From contig CALQLA020000002.1 in assembly GCA_943331295.2 (NCBI GenBank), forward strand, positions 97,045-161,044: DNA of 64,000 bases. Reading direction: 5' to 3'. A model generated the notes under the pieces. It worked only from the letters and a program-made list of their open reading frames with translations, made no database searches and was not told where the DNA came from. Source of the stretch: Bordetella parapertussis. Lineage in GTDB: Bacteria; Pseudomonadota; Gammaproteobacteria; Burkholderiales; Casimicrobiaceae. Made by a program: the position numbers and the translations under genes. The stretch's first letter is position 1. Each line of letters begins with the position of its first letter. Of the stretch, positions 27,258 through 35,756 are shown one piece after another.

Positions 27258-29246
27258 ATGACCTTCAGCAAAGTCGTTAGAAACAGCGCCATGCTCCCCC
27301 TGGTCGCGCTTTGCGCGTTGTCTTTCCAGCCGGCGCAGGCGGGGCAAACGGGCCTGAGCAGCGCAAGTTACTGGGACCACATCGTGGGCGGCGCGGGTGC
27401 GAGTGCCGCGACATGGTACGTCCCGCCGTCGCAAATGACGGCATATTTCGTTTCCAGGGACTCGTCTATCAACGCGCGCGTGAGGTTCGGTAACTATTAC
27501 CAGTTCACCTGCACCGACGGGTTCTTTCATGGCCCTACGACGATGCTGGTGCAGAAGTTGACCCCTGGCGGCTGGGTGCCCCTGCCCACGCCGGTCGGTT
27601 CGATGATGGAAGGGACGATCTCCGCGCCTCCGGAAGGTGCCATCGACATGAAGATCACCACGCCGGCCCAAAACGGAAACCCGGAGGATGTGTCCTACGC
27701 CAAGGGGCACATGATCTTCGTCGCGGGCGAGTGGCGCATGACGATGCAGACCACGCTTCCGGGGACTCCGGACTACTCGCCTAAACCGCCCTACGTTCTG
27801 CAGTGGGCGAACATGACCAAACTGGCTCCCGGACAACAGATCCCCTCCCTCGACCAGGCGAGAGACTCCGCGTCCCTCCGCTCGGACCAATACTCATGGC
27901 TGCAGGACACTGAATGGTCGGTGCAGGATACGGCGCTCTGGGGTGGAGCCGCCGGGTCCTTCCGCATCGACACCTACGTCGCCGGGTATTTCTTCGGATC
28001 GAGCACCGGGGCGAACCCGTTCTGGGTGAGCGGGAGCGTGGCGCCCGACGGAAGCCTCTACATTGTCCTGACTTCCACGGCGGCGGGCCTGTCCGGAGGA
28101 ATCTATCTCCCGCAGATCGGATCGATCACGCAATCCAACGGCAAGAAGGGTAGGAAGGCGGCCATGAACTTCGCCTCCTATCCGCACGGCTTCGGTGGGG
28201 CGGAATACTCGGGCGCCGCGACCCTGATCGACTCCCATCTCGACCCGGAAATTTCTTACGACGAGATCTTGCGTGACAACGAATCGGTGACCGGTGTGCG
28301 CGGCTTCGACCCCAGCCAAGTGATCCTCACCGGGAGCTACCTCGGCGGCGGCCGCGTGAAAGGCATGTGGTGGCGCGGTTCCCTGGATACCGGCAGGGGG
28401 ACCTACTACAAGGTCGCGCCCGCGATCCCCGGGCGGACCGTGACCAGCTCGCTCTTCTACGGCCCCGACACCGCCCTCTTCAACCCTTCCCTTGGCGCGG
28501 GGAACGTGCGCATCGTGGGCAGCTACCAATACTCCGGGAGCCCGCCGGGCACGATGAATTACGGGGTGATGTTCACGGGAGCGCTTGATGGACGCACGGG
28601 TGCCTGGACGCCGATCAGCGTGCCGGTCCCCGACGCCAGCGTAATCGTGGCCAACACCATTCCCCACAGCACGATGGGAGACCTCGTCGTGGGCAACTAT
28701 GACCTGGCCACGAACGCTGCGCCGCCGCAGCCGATCGTCGGCTCAGGGAACGCCTTCGTCTATCGCATCACGAGCAACAACTGGACCATCCTGGGCCCGT
28801 CCACCGCGGGAACCGCGACGGGAGGCACCACGCTCTACGGCGTCTGGCAGAACGGCAGCGGCAGCACCTCCTACACGCTGGCCGGCGGAGCGAAAGACGG
28901 CGACACCAATACGGCCTTCCTCGTCGATTACGACAGCGGCTCGGGCCAATTCAGCAACCTGACCTACTTTGCGGACAGCGGCGCGCCCGGCTTTACGCAC
29001 TTCGAGGGAATCACCGGAAGGGTCGACGGGTATAACCTGATCGCCACCACAACACTTGGCCCTGCCTTTGTCTCGGTCGACCGGACTCCGGCCGGGTTCG
29101 GCCCGGCGAAATGGACGCCGCTCAACTATCCTGCCAGCACGCTTTCCACAGGCAACACCGTCTATGAAGACTATGCCTTGGGACTCTTCTTCGGTCTCGG
29201 CGGCCTCTCGCTGGCGAACAGCTACGTGGCCCACCTGGCGCCCTGA
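27258..29246 (+). CDS. Large secreted protein of unknown function
   Basis: From ATG 27258 the product is 662 residues with a clear Sec signal: a basic start (MTFSKVVRNS), a hydrophobic core (MLPLVALCALSF), and a cleavage site after AQA at about residue 28. The mature part is Gly/Ser/Thr/Tyr-rich with few charges and recurring strands such as YVAGYFFGSSTGANPFWVSG, GSYLGGGRVKGMWWRGSL and VIVANTIPHSTMGDLVVGNY. This suggests a beta-rich or repeated-blade extracellular domain. No transmembrane anchor, LPXTG, PEP-CTERM or autotransporter barrel end is evident. The gene is visibly less G+C-rich than its neighbours and follows a truncated phage-like gene, consistent with acquisition. An upstream ATG at 27174 is an alternative but would displace the signal peptide. 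Confidence 0.65.
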   Translation: MTFSKVVRNSAMLPLVALCALSFQPAQAGQTGLSSASYWDHIVGGAGASAATWYVPPSQMTAYFVSRDSSINARVRFGNYYQFTCTDGFFHGPTTMLVQKLTPGGWVPLPTPVGSMMEGTISAPPEGAIDMKITTPAQNGNPEDVSYAKGHMIFVAGEWRMTMQTTLPGTPDYSPKPPYVLQWANMTKLAPGQQIPSLDQARDSASLRSDQYSWLQDTEWSVQDTALWGGAAGSFRIDTYVAGYFFGSSTGANPFWVSGSVAPDGSLYIVLTSTAAGLSGGIYLPQIGSITQSNGKKGRKAAMNFASYPHGFGGAEYSGAATLIDSHLDPEISYDEILRDNESVTGVRGFDPSQVILTGSYLGGGRVKGMWWRGSLDTGRGTYYKVAPAIPGRTVTSSLFYGPDTALFNPSLGAGNVRIVGSYQYSGSPPGTMNYGVMFTGALDGRTGAWTPISVPVPDASVIVANTIPHSTMGDLVVGNYDLATNAAPPQPIVGSGNAFVYRITSNNWTILGPSTAGTATGGTTLYGVWQNGSGSTSYTLAGGAKDGDTNTAFLVDYDSGSGQFSNLTYFADSGAPGFTHFEGITGRVDGYNLIATTTLGPAFVSVDRTPAGFGPAKWTPLNYPASTLSTGNTVYEDYALGLFFGLGGLSLANSYVAHLAP

Positions 29247-29564
29247 GGCGGACACTCCGTCCAGGGCAGGGAATTATCCTGCGCCCCCCTTCCGAACGGG
29301 CGACCTCTTGCTGCCTTCGCATCCCAACGCGATAGCGCATGCACGACATCTCTCGATTCGACCCCCGACCTGGACCGCGGTCATCGGCGTCGCGGGGAAG
29401 GGGCGTGCATCCAATTCAGAAGCGGCCACGGTTTCGCCGACAAATGCGACGTCGGGAGGAAGTTCGGCGGGGCGCGTCGCCATAAGGCCGCGCCGATCCC
29501 GACCACGCCAGACATGTGCCAAGTTACCGAGCCGCTGCCTGGCCCGCCACCTTCTTTCTGGCGC
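29247..29564. other. 318-base convergent gap
   Basis: This lies between the stop of the secreted-protein gene and the stop of the CobW-like gene. No convincing terminator hairpin with a T-run is visible on either strand. An 82-codon minus-strand frame (29274-29522) exists but lacks a ribosome site and recognisable content. Confidence 0.4.
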
Positions 29565-30599
29565 TCAGTGCGGCGCCGGAGGCGCAGCGTCGGCAATGAC
29601 GCCGCGACCGCCGAGCGCCTCGAGCAGCGCGTGCGTCGCGATCCCGCGGACGATGAAGACCAGCCGCGAAGTTCGGTCGGGCCACGGCCACGCGGCGAGC
29701 GGCGCGGGGTGCCCGAACACGTGCTGCACGCCCTGCACGACGTGGGGTGCGCCCGCCTCGCCCAGCGCGATCACTCCTTTGACGCGCAGCAACCGCTCGG
29801 CGGGCAGCCGGCGCAGCCGCGCCAGCCACTCGGCGTAGTCGGACCATTGCAGCGCGTCGCCCAGGATGACGGTGTGCGTCGCGATGTCGTCGTCGTGCCG
29901 GTGCGCGTGTCCGCTGTGCCCGTGACTGTGGTGCTGCTCGGCCGCCAGCCACTGCGCGACGTCAGCGGATTTCGCCGCCGGGTCATAGGGTCCAAGTCCG
30001 AGGATTCGCTGCGCGGGGACCTCGCCGCGCACCGCCCCCAGACGCGCCGCACCCGGATTGAGATGCGCGAGCCGCGCATCCAGCCGGTCGGCGACCTCCC
30101 GGGGCGACACGTCGACCTTGGTCAGCACGAGCAGGTCGGCCATCGCCGCCTGCTTCCTCGCCTCGTCGTGCGCGTCCAACTGCGCGTCGCCGTGCAGCGC
30201 GTCGACCGTCGCGACGATGCCGTCGAGCACGTACCATTTCGCGATGGACGGATCGGCCATCACGAGATAGAGGATCGGCGCCGGGTCGGCGAGGCCGCTG
30301 GTCTCGATCACGACCCGCGTGAACGCCGCGATCTCGCCGCGCAACCGGCGGAAGTGCAGGTCGGCGAGCGTGTCGGCAAGCGTGTTGCTGACCGCGCAGC
30401 ACAGGCAGCCCGAATCGAGCAGCACGACGTCCTCGGCGCCCTTCTCGATCAGCAGGTGGTCGAGCCCCACCTCGCCGAACTCGTTGATGATCACGGCGAC
30501 GTCCTTCATCGCCGGATCGCGCAGGAGGCGCGCGAGCAGCGTCGTCTTGCCGCTGCCGAGGAATCCGGTGAGCAGCGTCACCGGGATCCGCGGGCTCAC
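29565..30599 (-). CDS. CobW/COG0523-family GTP-dependent metallochaperone
   Basis: A 344-residue G3E GTPase. Walker A is GFLGSGKTT (12-20), with INEFGEVGLD as the switch region. The metal-binding CLCC motif has Cys65, Cys67 and Cys68, and LTKVD is the guanine specificity loop. A His-rich stretch with EQHHSHGHSGHAH lies between the GTPase and the C-terminal CobW_C domain. Such proteins deliver zinc or other metals to client enzymes or help in metal scarcity. It is the last gene of the long catabolic operon, and its GTG overlaps the isochorismatase-like stop (GTGA). A natural client would be the zinc- or metal-dependent hydantoinase-like enzyme of the same operon; this is inference. No cobalamin genes are nearby. 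Confidence 0.85.
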   Translation of the reverse strand: MSPRIPVTLLTGFLGSGKTTLLARLLRDPAMKDVAVIINEFGEVGLDHLLIEKGAEDVVLLDSGCLCCAVSNTLADTLADLHFRRLRGEIAAFTRVVIETSGLADPAPILYLVMADPSIAKWYVLDGIVATVDALHGDAQLDAHDEARKQAAMADLLVLTKVDVSPREVADRLDARLAHLNPGAARLGAVRGEVPAQRILGLGPYDPAAKSADVAQWLAAEQHHSHGHSGHAHRHDDDIATHTVILGDALQWSDYAEWLARLRRLPAERLLRVKGVIALGEAGAPHVVQGVQHVFGHPAPLAAWPWPDRTSRLVFIVRGIATHALLEALGGRGVIADAAPPAPH

Positions 30600-31321
30600 T
30601 TCAGCGCTGGAAGCGGGTCGCGCGCCGGCACCGACTCGAGGTAGCGCGCGACTTCGTCGGTGGGGATCACGTCCGCGTATTTGCAGTTGAGGTCGAACAG
30701 GTTCATCGCGTGGCTCGACTGGAAACGGTCGAACGTCGTCTCCTCGGGGATCGCGACCTTGAAGTTGTACGAGAACGCGTCGACGGCGGTGGCGCGCACG
30801 CAGCCGGACGTCGTGCAGCCGGTGATGATCAGCGTGTCGATGTCGAGGAAGTTGAGGTGACTCATGAACGGCGTGCCGAAGAACGCCGAGGGCTTCCGCT
30901 TGCCGATCAGGAAGTCCTCCGGCCGCGGCGCCAGCGCCTCGACGGTCTGGGTCGCGTGCGTGCCCGCCTGCGACGTCTTCTCGGTGCCGCGGTGGCTCTT
31001 GCCGATCTGCACGCCGCTGTCGAGCATGTCGGGGCGCCGCTCGCTCACCGTGTAGAAGATCGGCAGGTTCTTCGCCCGGCAGAGGTGCATCAGCCGCTCG
31101 ATGTACGGGACGGCGTCCCAGGCTTCCTCGCCGCACGCGGTGCGGTACTTCTTCACCGCCTCGAGGATCGGCTGCCGCTCGTCGCCGCAAAAATTGTACT
31201 GGACGTCGATCACGAACAGCGCGGGTCGCGTGCCGAAGCCGCCGCGCCGGCCGTAGCCCGCCGTCTCGTAGACCTTGCGATCGCGCTCGGTCAGGTAGTC
31301 GTCCCAGATTCGCTTCGTCAT
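30596..31321 (-). CDS. Isochorismatase-like cysteine hydrolase (N-carbamoylsarcosine amidase/maleamate amidase type)
   Basis: This 241-residue protein has the full catalytic triad of the family. Asp39 lies in LFVIDVQYNF, Lys143 in GKRKPSAFF and Cys174 in TTSGCVRATAVDA. The longer N-terminus and the KRKPSAFFGT motif resemble N-carbamoylsarcosine amidohydrolase and NicF-type maleamate amidase more than true isochorismatases. It would hydrolyse an amide or carbamoyl group, releasing ammonia. In the operon it could follow the hydantoinase-like enzyme: ring opening first, then removal of the carbamoyl or amide nitrogen. The gene follows the flavoprotein gene after 51 bases and overlaps the GTPase gene. 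Confidence 0.82.
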   Translation of the reverse strand: MTKRIWDDYLTERDRKVYETAGYGRRGGFGTRPALFVIDVQYNFCGDERQPILEAVKKYRTACGEEAWDAVPYIERLMHLCRAKNLPIFYTVSERRPDMLDSGVQIGKSHRGTEKTSQAGTHATQTVEALAPRPEDFLIGKRKPSAFFGTPFMSHLNFLDIDTLIITGCTTSGCVRATAVDAFSYNFKVAIPEETTFDRFQSSHAMNLFDLNCKYADVIPTDEVARYLESVPARDPLPALK

Positions 31322-31372
31322 GAGGTCCTCGTCGATCGGTCGTTCACTGCAATTATCCGGCAGCGCGGGACG

Positions 31373-32746
31373 CTACAGCGACCGCGCCGCATGCCTTCCG
31401 GCGACCCGGCCCAGCCCGAGCGCGCAGAGCAGGCCGTTCGCCGATACGTAGCCTTTGCCGCCGTCGGAGCCGGACACGCCGACGGCGGTGCCGCCGACGG
31501 CGTAGAGATTCGCAATGGGCGTGCCGTCGGCGCGCAGCGGTTGCGCGTGCGCGTCGATGTCGAGCCCGCCCTGCGTGTGGAAGAGCCCGGCGGTGACCCG
31601 CACCATGCAATACGGCGCAACGAGCGGCGCGCCGCCGTAGTGCTGCCGGCCGAAGGCGTCGCGGCCGGAGCGCGCCGCCTCGTTGTAGTCCGCGAGCGTG
31701 GCGCCCAGCGCGACGGCCGGAAGGGCGAGCGTGGCCGCGAGCGTGTCGACATCGGCGCCCGTCTTCACGCCGCCCGCCTGCGCGAGCCCGGCGTACTCGG
31801 GCACGTTCGCAAGCATGTAGTCGTGGATGCGCTGGTCGAAGAGCGCATAGGCTGTCGCGTCGGGCTGCGCGCGCACTTCCGGCGTGCAACCGGAGTAGCC
31901 CTGCGACTCGTTGACGAAGCGCCGCCCCGCGTTGTTCACGAGCACGCCCCCGCGTTCCATCACCGTCCACGACAGCAGGTGGCCATGCGGATACGCGACC
32001 GACGCGTGACCCTGGTAGGCGCCCATGTTGGAAAGGCGGGCGCCGAGATCGATGCCCCAGCGGATGGCGTCGCCGGTATTGCCCTGGTGGCCGAAGTACG
32101 GCGCTTCGGCGATCTCCGGGCAGAACCGCCGCAGCATGTCGCGATTGCCGCCGAAGCCGTTGGCGGCGAGGATCACCTTGCGCGCACGCACGTTGTCCTC
32201 GGTGCCGGGCGTCGCCCCCTCGAGGGCGGCACCGATCACCGCGCCATTGTCGTCGACGAGGAGCCGCGTGACCGCGTGGCCGGTCGCGATCGTGATCTCC
32301 GACGCCGTCGCGGCGCGCTCGAGTGCCGCGAGCAGCAGGCTGCCGTCACGGCCCGGCGGCGCATGGGTGCGCGGCACCGAATGGCCCACCTTCTTCAGAT
32401 CCGCCACCAGCTTGAGCGGCGCGCCGGCGCGGTCGACCAGCCATTCGACCAGCGACGCGCTTTCGTTCGCCAGCAACTCGACCAGATGCCGCGGCGCCGT
32501 GTTGCGCGTGCGTGCCATGATGTCGCGCGCCATCAGCGCCGGGCTGTCCTCGATGCCCACCGCGTGCTGGAAGCGGGTGCCCGCCCCCGGCACCGAGCCG
32601 GAACTCAGCGCCGTGTTGCCGCCGAGCCGGCCGGACTTCTCGGCGAGCACGACCGAAGGCCCGCCATCGCGCGCGGCCAGTGCGGCGACAAGCCCGCCGC
32701 CACCGCCGCCGACCACCAGTACGTCGGTTTCCGCCTGCCAGTCCAT
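31373..32746 (-). CDS. FAD-dependent oxidoreductase of the fumarate reductase/succinate dehydrogenase flavoprotein family
   Basis: A 457-residue soluble flavoprotein with dinucleotide-binding VLVVGGGGGGLVAALAA at the N-terminus, GRLGGNTALSSGSVPG, and later ARKVILAANGFGGN. Near the C-terminus TAGLFHTQGGLDIDAHAQPL and NLYAVGGTAVGVSG-type residues form the FAD-closing motif. Relatives include fumarate reductases, 3-ketosteroid dehydrogenases and tricarballylate dehydrogenase, all of which act on a C-C bond next to a carbonyl. No signal peptide or heme domain is present. ATG 32746 was chosen; a GTG nine bases upstream is possible. In context it probably oxidises or reduces a double bond of the pathway intermediate. 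Confidence 0.8.
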   Translation of the reverse strand: MDWQAETDVLVVGGGGGGLVAALAARDGGPSVVLAEKSGRLGGNTALSSGSVPGAGTRFQHAVGIEDSPALMARDIMARTRNTAPRHLVELLANESASLVEWLVDRAGAPLKLVADLKKVGHSVPRTHAPPGRDGSLLLAALERAATASEITIATGHAVTRLLVDDNGAVIGAALEGATPGTEDNVRARKVILAANGFGGNRDMLRRFCPEIAEAPYFGHQGNTGDAIRWGIDLGARLSNMGAYQGHASVAYPHGHLLSWTVMERGGVLVNNAGRRFVNESQGYSGCTPEVRAQPDATAYALFDQRIHDYMLANVPEYAGLAQAGGVKTGADVDTLAATLALPAVALGATLADYNEAARSGRDAFGRQHYGGAPLVAPYCMVRVTAGLFHTQGGLDIDAHAQPLRADGTPIANLYAVGGTAVGVSGSDGGKGYVSANGLLCALGLGRVAGRHAARSL

Positions 32747-32756
32747 CGTCCGCACC

Positions 32757-33845
32757 CTACTTCGCGGCCTGCGCCGCGGCGATGACCTTCGCGTGGTCGA
32801 AGTTGTTGCATTCCTTCATGAACTCGTTCGTGTAGTACTCGCCGACGGGCTTGGCGTTGGCGATGTTGCCGAGCTCCTTGTAGTACTGCAGCGTGTACGC
32901 CCACTTGTCGGGATATTGCCAGCCCACCGGCACCGTGGCGTCGCTGCCGGTGCCGCCCGTCATCCAGCGCGCGAGGATGTTCGCATCGTCCTTGACCGCC
33001 TGTTCTTCCGGCACGTTCTTCGGCTTGGTCTGCGGAAACACCTGGTAGAAGATCCTGATCGCCGCCGCCGGGTTCGCGCGCGAGTAGACCTGGCCCTTCG
33101 CCATCGCGCGACAGAAACCCGCCAGCGCCTGCGGATTTTCCCTGATGAACTTGCCCGTGGTGGCGAGCGTGAACCCGGCGAGCTTGTCGACGATCGGGAG
33201 GTCGATGTACGCGAGCTGCACGCCGCTGTTTTCCATCTTCCCGTACTCGGCGTCCCAGAGCACCAGCGCGTCGACCTTGCCGGAAGTGAGCGCGGCCGCG
33301 GCCTGCGGACCACTGCCCGCGGCAAGCAGCGTGTAGTCGGCCGGCTGCAGGCCGGCATCCGCCAGCGATGCGCGCAGCAGCGGAATGACGCCGGAGTTGA
33401 GGCCCTGGACGCCGAGATTCTTGCCCTTGAATTCGGCCAGCGTCTTGATCGGCGAGCCCTGCTTGACCGCGACCTGCCAGCCACCCTTGCGCCGCAGCGA
33501 CGCGAAGCTCCTGATGTCGCCGCCCTTGTCGCGGACGATCATCACCGACTCCGGCGCCACGCTCGCGATCTGCGCGGAGCCGCCCTGCAGCACCTGCGCG
33601 GCCAGCGTGCCGCCGGCGACGCCCTGGATGTCGACGTCGAGCCCTTCCTCCTCGAAGTAGCCGAGCTGCTTGGGCACGGCGTAGAGGAAGACTTCCTCGC
33701 CGACGCCGATGTTGGCGTGCGCCTGCACGACGGTGATCTTCTTCAGGTCCTTGGCGAGCGCCGGCTGCGCCGAGAGCGCCGCCGCGAGCAGCGCTGCCGC
33801 GGCGAAAGCGCGGAAACCGCCGGTGACCAACGATCGTGCTGTCAT
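32757..33845 (-). CDS. Periplasmic substrate-binding protein of an NMT1/SsuA-type ABC importer
   Basis: The 362-residue protein carries a Sec signal (RAFAAAALLAAALSAQPALA, cleaved at about residue 31). The mature domain is typical of the NMT1/SsuA/TauA group: YFEEEGLDVDIQGVAGG, LQGGSAQIASVAPES, GKNLGVQGLNSG and SGKVDALVLWDAEYGKME. This group binds aliphatic sulfonates, thiamine precursors, pyrimidines and related small compounds. The matching permease and ATPase lie five genes upstream in the same operon. The start overlaps the hydantoinase-like stop as ATGA, with AAGGAG six bases upstream. The ligand is most likely the substrate of the pathway, perhaps an N-heterocycle. Confidence 0.88.
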   Translation of the reverse strand: MTARSLVTGGFRAFAAAALLAAALSAQPALAKDLKKITVVQAHANIGVGEEVFLYAVPKQLGYFEEEGLDVDIQGVAGGTLAAQVLQGGSAQIASVAPESVMIVRDKGGDIRSFASLRRKGGWQVAVKQGSPIKTLAEFKGKNLGVQGLNSGVIPLLRASLADAGLQPADYTLLAAGSGPQAAAALTSGKVDALVLWDAEYGKMENSGVQLAYIDLPIVDKLAGFTLATTGKFIRENPQALAGFCRAMAKGQVYSRANPAAAIRIFYQVFPQTKPKNVPEEQAVKDDANILARWMTGGTGSDATVPVGWQYPDKWAYTLQYYKELGNIANAKPVGEYYTNEFMKECNNFDHAKVIAAAQAAK

Positions 33846-35242
33846 GATTGCTCCTTCTGCGCCGGCGGCGCGACAATGGGATGGCGCGGAACATAGCGGC
33901 CATAGGCGGGCTCTTCGTCCGGCACGGTGATCGCGCCGTCCTGCGCGATGACGCGGCCGCGCAGCATGGTCAGCACCGGCCAGCCCGTGAGCCGCTCGCC
34001 CTCGTACGGCGAATAGTCGGCGAACGAGCGCAGCTGCGCGGGATCGACGGCGCGCTGCAGTTGGGCGTCGACGACGACCAGATCGGCGTCGTAGCCGGGG
34101 GCGAGCCGTCCCTTGCGGTGCAGGTTGTACAGCCTCGCGGCGTTGGCGCTGGTCACCGCCGCGATGCGCTCGATCGGCACGCCGCGCTTGTGGTAGCCCT
34201 CGTGCATCAGCACCGGCAGCATCGTCGCCACGCCCGGAAAGCCGGCGGTCGCCTTCCAGATGCCGCCTTCCTTGGTGCTGCGCTTGCGCGGGACGTGGTC
34301 GGTGCCGATCGTATCGATGCTGCCGTCGCGCACGCCCTCCCACATCGCCTCGACGTCGGCATCGCTGCGCGGCGCCGGATTCACCTTGGCGAGCGCGCCG
34401 GCCTTCGCGTACTTGGTGAAGTGCAGGTACTGCGGACAGGACTCGACGTAGATGCGCGGACCCGGGTAGCTGCGATGCCGCCGCACTTCGTCGAGCGCCT
34501 CCTTGCTGCTGAGGTGCACGATGTTCACCGTGCAGCCGGTCTTGCGCGCGAAGTAGCACGCGCGGTGGACGTTCTCGGCCTCGAGGAAATCGGGACTCTG
34601 CTCGTCCCATGCGGCAAGGTCGTCGCGACCGGCCGCGCGCAGCCGGTCGCGCAGCAGCGGGATCACCTCGGTGTTCTCGCAGTGGACGCTCAGCACCGCC
34701 CCCGGCAGCTTCCCCACCTGCTCCAGCGCGTGATAGAGGAGGCCGTCGTCGATCTCGGAGAAGCCCTTGGCGAGCCCGGCGGCGCCCTTGTACATCAGGT
34801 AGAGCTTCCACGAACTCACGCCGAAGCGGTCGAGGCATTCCGGCATCGTCTCGACGTGCAGGTTGGCGGTGACCCCGAAGTGATAGCCGAAGTCGATCAG
34901 GCTGAGGCGCTCGGCCCTCGCGCGCTCGGCCTCGAAGCCGGCGCGGAAGTCGGCGGTGCGGAAGAACGAGACGACGGTGGTGACGCCGCCCAGCGCCGCC
35001 GAGCGCGTCTCCGTCATGAAATCCGTCTCGGGCGAGCCGAAGCCGAAGTGCACGTGCGGGTCGATCAGGCCCGGCAGGATGAACTTGCCATCGCAGTCGA
35101 TGACCTTGGCGGCGGCGAGTTCCACCTCCGGTGCCACGATCGCGGCGATGCGTCCGGACGTGATGCCGATCGACGCGGGCGCGGTTCCCTCGTCCGGATA
35201 GACCACGGTGCCGCCGCGCAATACGGTGTCGAAGGTTTCCAA
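33842..35242 (-). CDS. Hydantoinase/dihydropyrimidinase-like cyclic amidohydrolase
   Basis: This 466-residue amidohydrolase has the complete binuclear metal site of the DHOase/hydantoinase/allantoinase group. His63 and His65 lie in DPHVHFGF. Lys146 in SSWKLYLMYKG is the carboxylated bridging lysine position. It also has His in SVHCEN, His in VHLSS and Asp in IGTDHVP. These enzymes open cyclic amides such as hydantoins, dihydropyrimidines and allantoin. The start is TTG 35242, with GGAG at a proper distance, thirteen bases after the small hydro-lyase subunit; no ATG or GTG competes. Close association with an isochorismatase-like amidase suggests sequential ring opening and nitrogen removal. 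The exact ring is unknown. Confidence 0.85.
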   Translation of the reverse strand: METFDTVLRGGTVVYPDEGTAPASIGITSGRIAAIVAPEVELAAAKVIDCDGKFILPGLIDPHVHFGFGSPETDFMTETRSAALGGVTTVVSFFRTADFRAGFEAERARAERLSLIDFGYHFGVTANLHVETMPECLDRFGVSSWKLYLMYKGAAGLAKGFSEIDDGLLYHALEQVGKLPGAVLSVHCENTEVIPLLRDRLRAAGRDDLAAWDEQSPDFLEAENVHRACYFARKTGCTVNIVHLSSKEALDEVRRHRSYPGPRIYVESCPQYLHFTKYAKAGALAKVNPAPRSDADVEAMWEGVRDGSIDTIGTDHVPRKRSTKEGGIWKATAGFPGVATMLPVLMHEGYHKRGVPIERIAAVTSANAARLYNLHRKGRLAPGYDADLVVVDAQLQRAVDPAQLRSFADYSPYEGERLTGWPVLTMLRGRVIAQDGAITVPDEEPAYGRYVPRHPIVAPPAQKEQS

Positions 35243-35255
35243 GGCGTGCTCCGGC

Positions 35256-35756
35256 TCAGTCGAGCTTGTAGGTGCCGTGACGGCGGATGTGGGCGACGAG
35301 GCCGCCGTCGGCGATCAGGTTCATCATCACCTTGGGCAAAGGCGCCACGGTGCGCGATTGCCCGGTCGAGAGGTTGCGCACGGTGCCGCTCGCAAGATCG
35401 ACCTCGATCTCGTCGCCGGTCGCGATGCCGTCGGTGTCGCAGGCCAGCACCGGCAGGCCGATGTTGATGCTGTTGCGGAAGAAGATCCGCGCGAACGACG
35501 ACGCCACCACGGCGCCGATGCCGGCGGCCTTGATCACCCGGGGCGCCGCCTCGCGCGACGATCCGCAGCCGAAGTTGCGCCCGGCGACGATGATGTCGCC
35601 CGGTGCGATCCGCCCGGCGAATCCGGGGTCGATGTCCTCCATCAGGTGCTTCGCCGCATCCTCGATCCGCAGCGTCTGCGCCTTGTACTTCGACGAAATG
35701 ATGTAGTCGGTGTTGATGTCGTCGTCGAACCGATGCGCGCGGCCCTTGAGCATCAT
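35256..35756 (-). CDS. Small subunit of an isopropylmalate isomerase-type hydro-lyase (swivel domain)
   Basis: A 166-residue LeuD-like aconitase swivel domain. The core is FDDDINTDYIISSKY, then AGRNFGCGSSREAAP (the substrate-binding loop with the conserved Ser-Arg) and SFARIFFRNSINIGLPVL. It pairs with the large subunit encoded just upstream with an ATGA overlap. The catabolic context, with no leuA or leuB, argues against leucine synthesis. The nearest functional models are the homoaconitase/2,3-dimethylmalate dehydratase (DmdB) types, which hydrate a methylated maleate to a malate derivative. Assignment to that specific reaction is inference. Confidence 0.85.
   Translation of the reverse strand: MMLKGRAHRFDDDINTDYIISSKYKAQTLRIEDAAKHLMEDIDPGFAGRIAPGDIIVAGRNFGCGSSREAAPRVIKAAGIGAVVASSFARIFFRNSINIGLPVLACDTDGIATGDEIEVDLASGTVRNLSTGQSRTVAPLPKVMMNLIADGGLVAHIRRHGTYKLD

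Noticed and set aside
29274..29522. An 82-codon minus-strand frame downstream of the CobW-like gene
   Set aside because: It has no ribosome site, no recognisable domain and no operon context. Part of it looks protein-like, but not enough to support a feature.
29565..30599. Cobalamin biosynthesis role for the CobW-like gene
   Set aside because: The CLCC motif and His loop fit any COG0523 metallochaperone, and there are no cobalamin genes nearby.
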